A stretch of 64,000 bases of DNA from the NCBI GenBank assembly GCA_900547555.1, contig URHG01000010.1, positions 1 to 64,000 of the forward strand. Direction: 5' to 3'. Made by a program: the position numbers and the translations under genes. The number at the start of each line of letters is the position of its first letter. Position 1 is the first letter of the stretch. This document shows positions 8,745 through 17,521 of this stretch, piece after piece. The notes below the pieces were generated by a model. That model did not search any database. It was not told where the DNA came from and saw only the letters and a list, made by a program, of their open reading frames with translations. Source of the DNA: an uncultured Porphyromonadaceae bacterium (GTDB taxonomy: Bacteria; Bacteroidota; Bacteroidia; Bacteroidales; UBA11471).

Positions 8745-9970
8745 ACGCGAGATATTTCAAAACCGGCTTGTCGCAAATGTTCCCAAAATGCAGGATATGA
8801 TTTACTCACGACCTCGGGACAGCGAATCTCCAAACCGGGATAAAAAATACATGCCGGAGCAAAAGCCATCGCCATACGATGGTCGTCATAGGTATCGATG
8901 GCAGGCGAATGTTCCGCTTCGGTCTGTTCTCCGGTCCATTCGAGAATAGAATCTTCACGATCGGTAATACGATACCCCAATTTCGCCAGCTCGCACTTCA
9001 ATGCGGCAATACGGTCGGTCTCTTTTATTTTAAGAGACTGCAAGCCGGTAAAACAAAACGGCCTATGCAATAACACGCAGGTAACGACCAATGTTTGAGC
9101 CAAATCGGGCTGATCGGTCAAATCGATCGACAAACAAGAGCTATCACTCATTCCCACATGGCGCAAACGCACGCCATCTTGCAAGAAATCGGTTTCCACC
9201 CCCAAATGGGCAAAATACTCGGAAACCCGGGAATCTCCCTGCACGCTTACATCATGCAGGCCCGACAGCTCCACGACTGCGCCGGGTATCAAAGCGACTA
9301 TTTCATACCAATAAGACGCAGCCGACCAGTCCGACTCCACCGAGAAGCGCACCGGTTTATAATGCCCGGGCAATACACGTATCTCATTCCCATTCCATTC
9401 ACTGCCCACGCCCCACTGTCTCATCATGCTGAGCGTCATCATTATATAAGGTTTCGAGATCAACTCTCCGACAAGAGACAATACAAGACCTTCCCGCATA
9501 TAAGGGGCGACCATAAGCAAGGCCGATATATATTGCGAACTGACTCCCGCACTCAGCATTAACCGTCCCCCCTCCAACGTCTTTCCATAAATCCGCAGCG
9601 GAGGGAAACCTTCTTCTCCTATATAATCGATACGAGCCCCCAACGAACGAAGCGCATCTACCAATAAACGGATAGGGCGATGACGCATACGTTCCGACCC
9701 GGTAATCGTCCACAATCCTTCACTCTGGGCCAAATAGGCCGTCAGAAAACGCATGGCAGTTCCGGCAGCCATAATATCGAAATCGGACCCACCTTCCTTA
9801 AAAGCTCGTACCATAACCCGGGTATCATCACAATCGGAAAGATTCCCGATAGGCCATTCGCTACCCGACAAAGCATTCAGAATCAACGCCCGATTGCAAA
9901 TACTCTTAGACGAGGGCAACTGTATGCGGGCATCTACCCGTTCAGGGGCAAAAAGATGTATGCTGCTCAT
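8741..9970 (-). CDS. aroA: 3-phosphoshikimate 1-carboxyvinyltransferase (EPSP synthase)
   Basis: 409 aa enzyme of the shikimate pathway, condensing shikimate-3-phosphate with phosphoenolpyruvate. The N-terminal PSSKSICNRALI segment (K22, S23, R27) binds substrate, and the MAAGTAMRFLTAYLA segment, the KETDRIAAL motif and the YDDHRMAMAFA motif near the C-terminus are in the expected order. I start at MSSIHLFAPE (9970), which aligns with the family N-terminus; the longer open frame upstream reads through intergenic-looking sequence. A TACTTTTG box (10006-9999, minus strand) may be its promoter. It heads the seven-gene leftward run that ends with the Imm17-like gene. Confidence 0.95.
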   Translation of the reverse strand: MSSIHLFAPERVDARIQLPSSKSICNRALILNALSGSEWPIGNLSDCDDTRVMVRAFKEGGSDFDIMAAGTAMRFLTAYLAQSEGLWTITGSERMRHRPIRLLVDALRSLGARIDYIGEEGFPPLRIYGKTLEGGRLMLSAGVSSQYISALLMVAPYMREGLVLSLVGELISKPYIMMTLSMMRQWGVGSEWNGNEIRVLPGHYKPVRFSVESDWSAASYWYEIVALIPGAVVELSGLHDVSVQGDSRVSEYFAHLGVETDFLQDGVRLRHVGMSDSSCLSIDLTDQPDLAQTLVVTCVLLHRPFCFTGLQSLKIKETDRIAALKCELAKLGYRITDREDSILEWTGEQTEAEHSPAIDTYDDHRMAMAFAPACIFYPGLEIRCPEVVSKSYPAFWEHLRQAGFEISRV

Positions 9971-10344
9971 TATTGCAGAGAATATATTTCGTAAGATGCA
10001 AAAGTAATGAATTTTCGGGAAAGCAGTCATTTCATCTACTGTTTTATATATAACGTAAACCATATCATGAAAAGAATGAGTTCTTAGAGGCAGATAAGAG
10101 TAATCTCCGAATTCTGCGCCAAAGGAGAGTAAACATATCAAAATTCAAAATAAAAGCATAAAAACGCATCTTTTTGCAATAAAAATATTTTTTTTATCGT
10201 CATTTGTCCATTTTTCTTGCAAAATATTTGATTTTATCCATTTCTTTGTATTATCTTTGCAGCGAAGAAACAAAAACAAATAAAAAAATTATCTCATATT
10301 ATTCGATACTGCAATTTATTTTTCACTTTTAATTATAAAATACA
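9971..10344. other. Divergent intergenic region between aroA and gdhA
   Basis: About 370 AT-rich bases with no gene. It holds the likely aroA promoter box at 9999-10006 on the minus strand and the gdhA promoter at 10228-10259 on the plus strand. Poly-A/T runs (for example 10184-10198) may bend the DNA. I saw no clear riboswitch or terminator in it. Confidence 0.6.
10228..10259 (+). promoter_or_regulatory. Promoter of gdhA
   Basis: TTG (10228-10230), 21-base spacer, TATCTTTG (10252-10259): a full match to the Bacteroidetes -33/-7 pattern. It implies an 80-base 5' leader before the gdhA ATG. Confidence 0.7.
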
Positions 10345-11679
10345 ATGAATGCTCAAAAAGTATTAAGTGATTTAAAAAGACGATTCCCCAACGAGCCCGA
10401 ATATCATCAGGCCGTTGCCGAAGTGTTAGGAACTATTGAGGAGGCTTACAACGAGCACCCCGAGTTCGACCGATACAACCTGATCGAGAGACTTTGCATT
10501 CCTGATCGTATTTTCTCATTCCGAGTAACCTGGGTCGATGACAAGGGACAAGTACAGACCAACATGGGTTACCGCATACAACATAACAACGCTATCGGCC
10601 CGTACAAAGGCGGTATCCGTTTTCACTCTTCGGTAAACCTTTCGATTCTGAAATTCCTCGCTTTCGAGCAAACATTCAAAAACTCATTGACCACTCTCCC
10701 CATGGGTGGCGGTAAAGGAGGTTCGGATTTCAGCCCGCGCGGTAAATCCGACGGCGAAATCATGCGCTTCTGTCAGGCTTTCGTAACCGAATTGTGGAGA
10801 CACATCGGTCCTCAGACCGACGTTCCTGCCGGTGATATAGGTGTCGGCGGCCGCGAAGTAGGTTACATGTACGGCATGTACAAAAAACTGGCTCGTGAAA
10901 ATACCGGAACGTTCACCGGAAAAGGTCTCGAATTCGGAGGTTCACTCATTCGTCCCGAAGCAACCGGTTACGGAAACGTATATTTCCTGCTCGAAATGCT
11001 GAAAACCCGCAACATCGACATCAAAGACAAAGTAGTCGCTGTTTCCGGTTCGGGTAACGTTGCACAATACACGGTAGAGAAACTGATCAGTCTCGGTGCG
11101 AAAGTCATCACTATGTCCGATAGCAACGGCTACATCTACGATCCCGACGGTATCGACGCCGAAAAATTGGCTTATATCTTCGAACTGAAAAACATCTACC
11201 GCGGACGTATCCGCGAATACGCCGAAAAATACGGCTGCAAATATGTCGAAGGAGCCCGTCCCTGGAACGAGAAATGCGATATTGCCATGCCCTCGGCCAC
11301 CCAAAATGAAATCGACGGCGACGATGCCCGTGCTCTTCTTGCCAATGGCTGTTTCGCCGTATCGGAAGGCGCTAACATGCCCTCCACTCCCGAAGCTATC
11401 GAAGAGTTCCTCAAAGCCAAAATCCTTTACGCTCCGGGTAAGGCAGCCAATGCCGGCGGTGTTTCGGTAAGCGGACTGGAAATGACCCAGAACTCGATAA
11501 AACTGAGCTGGACCAAAGAAGAAGTCGATGCCCGTCTGAAACAAATCATGTTCGATATTCACACTCAATGCGTGAAATACGGAAAACAAGCCGACGGTTA
11601 TGTCAACTATGTAAAAGGTGCCAACGTTGCCGGATTTATGAAAGTAGCCAAAGCCATGATGGCTCAGGGCATTCTCTAA
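10345..11679 (+). CDS. gdhA: NADP-type glutamate dehydrogenase
   Basis: 444 aa, the usual length of hexameric bacterial GDH (about 445-450). It makes glutamate from 2-oxoglutarate and ammonium, the main ammonium-assimilation route in many Bacteroidales. The glutamate-binding and catalytic segment PMGGGKGGSDF carries K124; TDVPAGDIGVGGREVGYM follows with the catalytic aspartate, and the Rossmann motif VAVSGSGNVAQY begins near residue 231. The KAANAGGVSVSGLEMTQNS segment near the C-terminus is also typical. It is monocistronic, with its own promoter and a terminator right after the stop. Cofactor choice (NADP) is inferred from family length and similarity. Confidence 0.96.
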   Translation: MNAQKVLSDLKRRFPNEPEYHQAVAEVLGTIEEAYNEHPEFDRYNLIERLCIPDRIFSFRVTWVDDKGQVQTNMGYRIQHNNAIGPYKGGIRFHSSVNLSILKFLAFEQTFKNSLTTLPMGGGKGGSDFSPRGKSDGEIMRFCQAFVTELWRHIGPQTDVPAGDIGVGGREVGYMYGMYKKLARENTGTFTGKGLEFGGSLIRPEATGYGNVYFLLEMLKTRNIDIKDKVVAVSGSGNVAQYTVEKLISLGAKVITMSDSNGYIYDPDGIDAEKLAYIFELKNIYRGRIREYAEKYGCKYVEGARPWNEKCDIAMPSATQNEIDGDDARALLANGCFAVSEGANMPSTPEAIEEFLKAKILYAPGKAANAGGVSVSGLEMTQNSIKLSWTKEEVDARLKQIMFDIHTQCVKYGKQADGYVNYVKGANVAGFMKVAKAMMAQGIL

Positions 11680-11705
11680 GAATCGGTACCCCCCCATAAT
11701 CACAC

Positions 11706-11744
11706 AAAAGCTGCAAACGATGTTTGCGGCTTTTGTATTTTTTC
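11706..11744 (+). terminator. Intrinsic terminator after gdhA
   Basis: A 13-base arm AAAAGCTGCAAAC pairs with GTTTGCGGCTTTT across a 3-base loop, with one mismatch or wobble, followed by a T-rich run. It separates gdhA from the convergent rodA gene. Confidence 0.85.
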
Positions 11745-11793
11745 CTCTTTCCTCGGACACCCCCGATTTTCTCTATATTTTATCAAGAAAGAA

Positions 11794-13245
11794 TCAAAGG
11801 CTATCACTCCGGGAGGCATCGATACACAACAGGGTAAACAATAAAATGGTAAATCCCCACAGCGAAGAACCGCCGTAACTAAAAAAGGGCAACGGTATAC
11901 CGATGACCGGCAGAACGCCGATGACCATTCCTATATTGACTGCCAAATGGAAAAAGATGATTGCTGCAACACAATAGCCGTAAACACGACCGAAAACCGA
12001 GCGTTGGCGTTCGGCAAGCTGTATGATGCGCACCAACAACAGTCCGAAAAGGAGCAGAATACCTACTGTTCCCACAAAGCCCTGTTCCTCCCCGATCGTA
12101 CAGAAAATAAAATCGGTATCTTGCTCGGGTACATAACGAAGTTTGGTCTGCGTCCCATTAAGAAAACCTTTCCCGACAAACCCGCCCGAACCGATCGCTA
12201 TTTTCGACTGGTTGACATTATAACCCACCCCCATAGGATCTTCGGTGATTCCCAAAGCCACCTCGATACGGGTACGCTGGTGCGGTTCAAGCACACGGGT
12301 AAAAGCATAATCGACCGATTCCAAGAAAAAGCAAGACAACAAGGCGAATACAACAGCTATCCACAACCTACGTTCGAGAGTCTTGAAGTAGAGCCCTGCC
12401 GTTGCCAAAACAGCCATGATAAGCAACGGCCACGCGATATAAAGCAAATTGAATTCATAAAAATAATACGAGACAATCAGCCCGACACCTTCGAGAAGCA
12501 AAGTCGAAAACAAAGAGATGTAGAAAAAACGGGAGTTACGCAAATAGGCCGACACCATATAAGCCAGCACCCACAGAATAAGCGTAAGAACCAACCACTC
12601 ACCCACCGGCGTGGCAAGCCACTCGACCGAAGCGAACTTTACCGCCAACACAAAATAAACAATCGCGCACAAAGCGGCAAAAAGGAAAAGACTGCTCATT
12701 CCCTCCCGGTAAAGAATGCAGATAAGTGCCAAATAAACCAGCGCCGAACCGGTCTCTTGCTGCATGAGTATAAAAACAACCGGCAACAAAATAAGCGCGC
12801 AAGCCTTGAAAAAACAATTCGGCTTTTTCAAATCGAAATCATAATTATCGAGCATTTTGGCCAAAGCCAACGCCGTGCCGTACTTGGCAAATTCGGCCGG
12901 TTGCAAATGTACGGGCCCCAATACGATCCAAGAATGGGAACCTTTTATATCGGGAGCGACGAATATCGTAATGATCAACAGGACGATAAAAACGATATAC
13001 AACGGATAAGATAACGAAACGAATGTCCTCGGCTCGGTCATCAATATAAAGAAACCGATAACCAATGACAACAATATCCATAACAGCTGCTTGCCCGAGC
13101 GCGTATCGAAACTGAATATCGTCGATGCCGCATCGAAATCGAAACTCGCCGCATAGATGCTTATCCAGCCGCAAAAGACAAGTACAAGGTAAAGTGCCAC
13201 CGTGTACCAATCGAGCGAATACCATATATTATTCCTTCGCGACAT
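11794..13245 (-). CDS. rodA: Rod-shape peptidoglycan polymerase RodA
   Basis: 483 aa SEDS-family glycosyltransferase that polymerises lipid II with PBP2 during lateral wall growth. About ten or more membrane helices are visible. Family motifs include the KGSHSWIVLGPVHLQPAEFAKYG region, the GSGGFVGKGFLNGTQTKL region, the EQDTDFIF motif and the C-terminal PLPFFSYGGSSL. The protein is longer than the roughly 370 aa Gram-negative type because of additional hydrophobic sequence in the middle, as is usual in Bacteroidales. It is the last gene of the mre cluster; its start overlaps the end of mrdA by 17 bases. Confidence 0.95.
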   Translation of the reverse strand: MSRRNNIWYSLDWYTVALYLVLVFCGWISIYAASFDFDAASTIFSFDTRSGKQLLWILLSLVIGFFILMTEPRTFVSLSYPLYIVFIVLLIITIFVAPDIKGSHSWIVLGPVHLQPAEFAKYGTALALAKMLDNYDFDLKKPNCFFKACALILLPVVFILMQQETGSALVYLALICILYREGMSSLFLFAALCAIVYFVLAVKFASVEWLATPVGEWLVLTLILWVLAYMVSAYLRNSRFFYISLFSTLLLEGVGLIVSYYFYEFNLLYIAWPLLIMAVLATAGLYFKTLERRLWIAVVFALLSCFFLESVDYAFTRVLEPHQRTRIEVALGITEDPMGVGYNVNQSKIAIGSGGFVGKGFLNGTQTKLRYVPEQDTDFIFCTIGEEQGFVGTVGILLLFGLLLVRIIQLAERQRSVFGRVYGYCVAAIIFFHLAVNIGMVIGVLPVIGIPLPFFSYGGSSLWGFTILLFTLLCIDASRSDSL

Positions 13246-15103
13246 CGCCTTCCTCCTCTTCTTGTATCATCGTATTGGCATTGAGCATACGCTCTTCGAG
13301 CCATTTGCGCGAAGGAGCTATCTCTCCGGTCAAATACTTCTCCATCATCAGGCTGCCGATAGGGACTCCGTAAGCCGCACCCCAGCCGGCATTTTCGACA
13401 TACACGGCAATGGCGATCCGGGGATTTTCCCGGGGGGCGAATCCCATAAAAGCCGAATGGTCTTTTCCATGCGGATTCTGCGCCGTACCCGTTTTTCCAC
13501 AAGCCTCTATCCCGGGAATTTCTCCGATGCGACAAGTACCTTGAATCATCGACATACGCATACCCGCCACCATCAATTCGTAATACGACGGGTCTACTCC
13601 CGTGTAATGCGGACGAGAAAAATCATCTCCCAAATACGTATTCTCGACCGACCTGACGACATGCGGCGTGAAGTAATACCCCCGGTTGGCGATCGTCGCC
13701 GCCAAATTGGCAATCTGCAACGGTGTCGCCAAGACTTCCCCCTGACCGATAGAGACCGATATTACGGTTATTCCTTTCCAGCCGTTGGCCCCGTATATTT
13801 TAGAGTAAAAATCGCTGTTCGGGATAAATCCCCTGCTCTCTCCGGGCAAATCGACACCCAACCGATACCCGTAACCCATATCGACGATATACTTTTTCCA
13901 AGCTTCAAAGGCAGCTCCCGTAGTACCATACTTATCGAGATTATCGATCATCGCCCTGAATGCATAACAGAAATAGGCATTGCAGGAAGTAGATATAGCC
14001 GGTACAAGCGATATGGGTGAAACATGGTCATGACACGCGACCTTGACACCCGACGAATAAAAACCATGATGACAGGGATAAGTCGTATAAGGGGTAACAG
14101 CCTTCTCCTGCAAAAATATCAATCCCTGCGTGGGTTTGAACGTAGAACCGGGCGGATAAGCCGCCATAATAGCCCGGTCATAAAGCGGCTTATAGGGATT
14201 CTCGAAAAGCTGCGCGTAATTAGAGCCACGCTCCCGGCCAGTCAGTAAAGAGGGTTTATAAGTAGGACTCGAAACCAAAGCGAGTATCTCTCCCGTCGAC
14301 GGCTCAATCGCCACGATAGCCCCGACTTTATTCTGCATCAGTTGTTCGCCATACTGTTGCAACTCCATATCGATAGCCAACGTAAGATTTTTTCCGGGAA
14401 CGGCTTCGCGGTCGAACGCACCGTTTTCATAACGCCCCTTGATACGACCATAGGCATTCCGCAAAAATACCTCCTGCCCTTTCTCCCCACGCAAATATGC
14501 CTCATACGATTTCTCCACACCGAGGTCTCCGGTATAATCGCCCTGCATATAATAGCTGTCGTTTTTCAGTTCTTGCGTAGATACCTCGCGTATATTTCCC
14601 AGCACATTGGCTCCCGCGTCGTAGGTATAACGACGAATCGACTGGTTCTGAATAAAAAAACCGGGATAGCGATACAGTTTTTCCTGCAACAAACCGTATT
14701 CCTCGACCGAAAGACGAGAAATGAAACGTTGCGGAGAATAAGAGGAATAGCCGGGATTGAGGCGGCGGTTGGACATATTGCGCCATCGTTCCTTATACTG
14801 GTCATAGGTAATACCCAACGTACGGCAAAGATCGAGCGTATCGAACGGCTGTACTTCGCGGGGTATCACCATAAGGTCGTACGTTGGTTGGTTATCGACA
14901 ACCAAACGCCCCTCCCGGTCATAAATAAGCCCACGGGAAGGATATTGTATTTTGGTAAGAATGGCATTGTTATCGGCCAACTGATTGTACTCGTTGTCGA
15001 GAACTTGCAAGGCAAACAATTTTCCGATATAAAAGAGAATTATCAGAAGCATAAATCCTCCGATAATATATTTCCGCCGTTCGTAATTATAATTCTTTCT
15101 CAC
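13229..15103 (-). CDS. mrdA: Penicillin-binding protein 2 (elongasome transpeptidase)
   Basis: 624 aa class B PBP. A short basic N-terminus and one membrane helix (about 12-34) precede the dimerisation domain with RGLIYDREGRLV. The transpeptidase motifs are PPGSTFK with S320 and K323, SCNAYF as the SxN-type motif, and CGKTGTAQNPHG as the KTG motif. It cross-links peptidoglycan for the rod complex together with RodA. Its ATG overlaps the mreD stop by 4 bases (ATGA) and its end overlaps rodA by 17, so the whole cluster is translationally coupled. Confidence 0.96.
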   Translation of the reverse strand: MRKNYNYERRKYIIGGFMLLIILFYIGKLFALQVLDNEYNQLADNNAILTKIQYPSRGLIYDREGRLVVDNQPTYDLMVIPREVQPFDTLDLCRTLGITYDQYKERWRNMSNRRLNPGYSSYSPQRFISRLSVEEYGLLQEKLYRYPGFFIQNQSIRRYTYDAGANVLGNIREVSTQELKNDSYYMQGDYTGDLGVEKSYEAYLRGEKGQEVFLRNAYGRIKGRYENGAFDREAVPGKNLTLAIDMELQQYGEQLMQNKVGAIVAIEPSTGEILALVSSPTYKPSLLTGRERGSNYAQLFENPYKPLYDRAIMAAYPPGSTFKPTQGLIFLQEKAVTPYTTYPCHHGFYSSGVKVACHDHVSPISLVPAISTSCNAYFCYAFRAMIDNLDKYGTTGAAFEAWKKYIVDMGYGYRLGVDLPGESRGFIPNSDFYSKIYGANGWKGITVISVSIGQGEVLATPLQIANLAATIANRGYYFTPHVVRSVENTYLGDDFSRPHYTGVDPSYYELMVAGMRMSMIQGTCRIGEIPGIEACGKTGTAQNPHGKDHSAFMGFAPRENPRIAIAVYVENAGWGAAYGVPIGSLMMEKYLTGEIAPSRKWLEERMLNANTMIQEEEEGDVAKE

Positions 15104-15609
15104 CGTTTCTTCTCTATCAGCAAATCGACAACCAACAAGACAAACACGGTAAGCAATGTACTACCCGCAATGCGACCCGTCAACAATAACGGGGAAAAGA
15201 ACGAGAACGACTCGGCGCAAAACGACACCGCACAAAAGACAAAAGTAAGAACAAACGTGTAAAGCACATATCCCCACAGTCCCAAAGAATCGAACGAAGG
15301 GACAAACGACTCCTCCCCTCTGTCCCTATATTGTATCCGAGACAACAACGGATTGTGCAAAAATGCGACGGTAACCGACGCCAAAGCATAGACACCCAAC
15401 GTGTTGGTAAACACATCAATGAGAAGCCCGACGAAAAAAGAAACCGTCATCAAAAAATGAGGTTTGAGCCCCGAAGGTATCTTCAAAAACAGATATACGA
15501 CGACAAAAGGTGTAGCGATACCCCAAAGAGCGATACGGTTGCACATAAGTATCTGCAACAAGATGACAAACGCCGCACCGATGATACGCCATAACCGGTA
15601 TTTACTCAT
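15100..15609 (-). CDS. mreD: Rod shape-determining membrane protein MreD
   Basis: 169 aa with five or six hydrophobic helices and little charged sequence. It sits between mreC and mrdA, as in other bacteria, where it bridges the MreBC complex and the wall synthases. Sequence conservation in this family is low, so position in the cluster is the strongest evidence, backed by the IPSGLKPHFLMTVSFFVGLLIDVF stretch typical of Bacteroidales MreD. It overlaps mreC by 8 bases and mrdA by 4. Confidence 0.9.
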   Translation of the reverse strand: MSKYRLWRIIGAAFVILLQILMCNRIALWGIATPFVVVYLFLKIPSGLKPHFLMTVSFFVGLLIDVFTNTLGVYALASVTVAFLHNPLLSRIQYRDRGEESFVPSFDSLGLWGYVLYTFVLTFVFCAVSFCAESFSFFSPLLLTGRIAGSTLLTVFVLLVVDLLIEKKR

Positions 15610-16453
15610 AACGTTGCACCTCCTCTTCGATTTGTGTTTGTTCTACGGATTTGCGATGATCGACGGCACGCACAAAATTCAAGGAAGAAAAATCGGCGGC
15701 CAACCGTATGGTAAGAACATAAAAATTATTCTTCTTTACCCTACGGGTATCTTCGACATACCCTACGACAAGCCCCTCGGGAAAAGCACCCGAGTATCCG
15801 CTGGTAACAATCGTATCTCCAACATTCACGGTCATATACTCGGGTAATTCCTCCAAGCCGGCATAATGGACATCTTCTCCGCTCCACACCAACGAGCCGA
15901 TATAATGCGTATTTTTAACCTTGCAGCTGATACGCAAATTGGGATTGAGCAAAGACAACGCGACGGCATAACCCGACGAAGCCGACGAAACGACTCCCAC
16001 CACGCCATTTTGGTCGACAAGACCCATTTCGGGAAACACCCCGTCCCGATTTCCTTTATCAATAGTGATATAATTGTTTTTACGGGCGATACTGTTATTG
16101 ATGACACGAGCGATAATCATATTTGTCGTATCTCCGGTAACAGCCGGTACAGAGATACGGGACAGCGAATCTTCGGCCTGATACCGGGCAAGAGCATTAC
16201 GCAGAACGGCAAGCTCGTTTTGGAGCTTACCGTTCTGAGCCAAGAGCTCGTTATTTGCTTTCTGCAATCCGAAATATCCGGTAACAGCTCCCGAAAGGGA
16301 ATAAAGGCTGCCGGCTACCCGACTGGCGGAACTGAAATAAACACTTTGCTGATAAGGATTGAAACCGAACAACAAAATGAGGCAAAGTACCGCATAACAG
16401 AAATAGACAAAAACCGAACTATGCCGGACAAAAAATTGTATCAGTTTACGCAT
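15602..16453 (-). CDS. mreC: Rod shape-determining protein MreC
   Basis: 283 aa. One N-terminal membrane helix (about 13-35) anchors it, a short coiled coil follows (KANNELLAQNGKLQNELAVLRN, about 65-90), then the periplasmic beta-rich domain with DKGNRDGVFPEMGLVDQNGVVGVV and a DTIVTSGYSGAFPEGLVVG motif. It links MreB filaments to the periplasmic synthases. The gene is 27 bases after mreB and overlaps mreD by 8. Confidence 0.95.
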   Translation of the reverse strand: MRKLIQFFVRHSSVFVYFCYAVLCLILLFGFNPYQQSVYFSSASRVAGSLYSLSGAVTGYFGLQKANNELLAQNGKLQNELAVLRNALARYQAEDSLSRISVPAVTGDTTNMIIARVINNSIARKNNYITIDKGNRDGVFPEMGLVDQNGVVGVVSSASSGYAVALSLLNPNLRISCKVKNTHYIGSLVWSGEDVHYAGLEELPEYMTVNVGDTIVTSGYSGAFPEGLVVGYVEDTRRVKKNNFYVLTIRLAADFSSLNFVRAVDHRKSVEQTQIEEEVQRYE

Positions 16454-16480
16454 TGGGAATAGACTGTCCCGGTTATAACA

Positions 16481-17500
16481 TTATCGCATCAAGAAAGAGA
16501 ACTTGTCGACATTCTTCAAAGCGATTCCCGTACCGCGAGCGACCGCCAACAAGGGGTCTTCCGCCACATGGAAAACAATACCGATCTTATCGGTAAGTCG
16601 CTTGTCGAGCCCGCGAAGAAGCGCACCGCCGCCGGTCAGATAGATGCCGTTACGCACAATATCGGCATACAATTCGGGAGGTGTGGTATCGAGAGCACTC
16701 AATACAGCCGCTTCGATCTTGGATATCGATTTCTCTATGCAATGAGCAACATCCTGATAAGTTACCGGCAACTCCATAGGTAAAGATGTCATGCGGTTGG
16801 GGCCGTGTACGATATAATCCTCGGGGGGATTTTCCAGTTCGTTAAGCGCCGATCCTACATTGATTTTTATCAATTCGGCGGTACGCTCTCCCAACTTGAT
16901 ATTATACTGGCGACCCATATATTCGCGAATATCCTCGTTGAATTCGTCTCCTGCCACACGTATCGATTTGTTGGTAACGATACCGCCCAGCGATATAACG
17001 GCGATCTCGGTCGTACCGCCTCCTATATCGACAATCATATTGCCCTCGGGCGCTTCCACATCGATACCCACACCGATAGCGGCAGCCATCGGTTCGTAAA
17101 TCATATATACGTCCCGGCCACCCACATGCTCCGACGAGTCGCGTACGGCACGTATCTCCACCTCGGTACTTCCCGACGGGATACACACCACCATACGCAA
17201 TGACGAAGAAAACAAAGTGTTACGCATGGAAACCATCTTCATCATGCCCCTCATCATCTGTTCGGCCGCATTGAAGTCGGCAATCACACCGTTTTGCAAC
17301 GGACGTATCACACGAATATTCTCGGGAGCACGACCATACATGGCCTGCGCCTCATGCCCCACCGCTTTGAGTTTACCCGTGCGATTGTCGAGAGCAACCA
17401 TTGAGGGAGCATCGACCACGATTTTATCGTTGTAAAGTATAATCGTATTGGCCGTACCCAAATCGATGGCTATTTCTTGGTTGAAAGAGAAAAATCCCAT
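16481..17500 (-). CDS. mreB: Actin-like rod-shape protein MreB
   Basis: 339 aa, the normal length. The ATP-binding phosphate-1 motif DLGTANTIIL is at about 13-22, VDIGGGTTEIAVIS is the phosphate-2 motif and YLTGGGALLRGLDKRL the adenosine motif. MreB filaments guide wall synthesis along the cell body. The gene follows purH by 21 bases, so both probably share the purH promoter; this purH-mreBCD-mrdA-rodA order is common in Bacteroidales. Confidence 0.97.
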   Translation of the reverse strand: MGFFSFNQEIAIDLGTANTIILYNDKIVVDAPSMVALDNRTGKLKAVGHEAQAMYGRAPENIRVIRPLQNGVIADFNAAEQMMRGMMKMVSMRNTLFSSSLRMVVCIPSGSTEVEIRAVRDSSEHVGGRDVYMIYEPMAAAIGVGIDVEAPEGNMIVDIGGGTTEIAVISLGGIVTNKSIRVAGDEFNEDIREYMGRQYNIKLGERTAELIKINVGSALNELENPPEDYIVHGPNRMTSLPMELPVTYQDVAHCIEKSISKIEAAVLSALDTTPPELYADIVRNGIYLTGGGALLRGLDKRLTDKIGIVFHVAEDPLLAVARGTGIALKNVDKFSFLMR

Positions 17501-17521
17501 TGTTCTTCGTTGTAAAAATGA

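Noticed and set aside
13202..14020. 272-codon plus-strand open frame
   Set aside because: Antisense to the PBP2 transpeptidase domain; low-complexity Arg/His-rich product typical of shadow frames.
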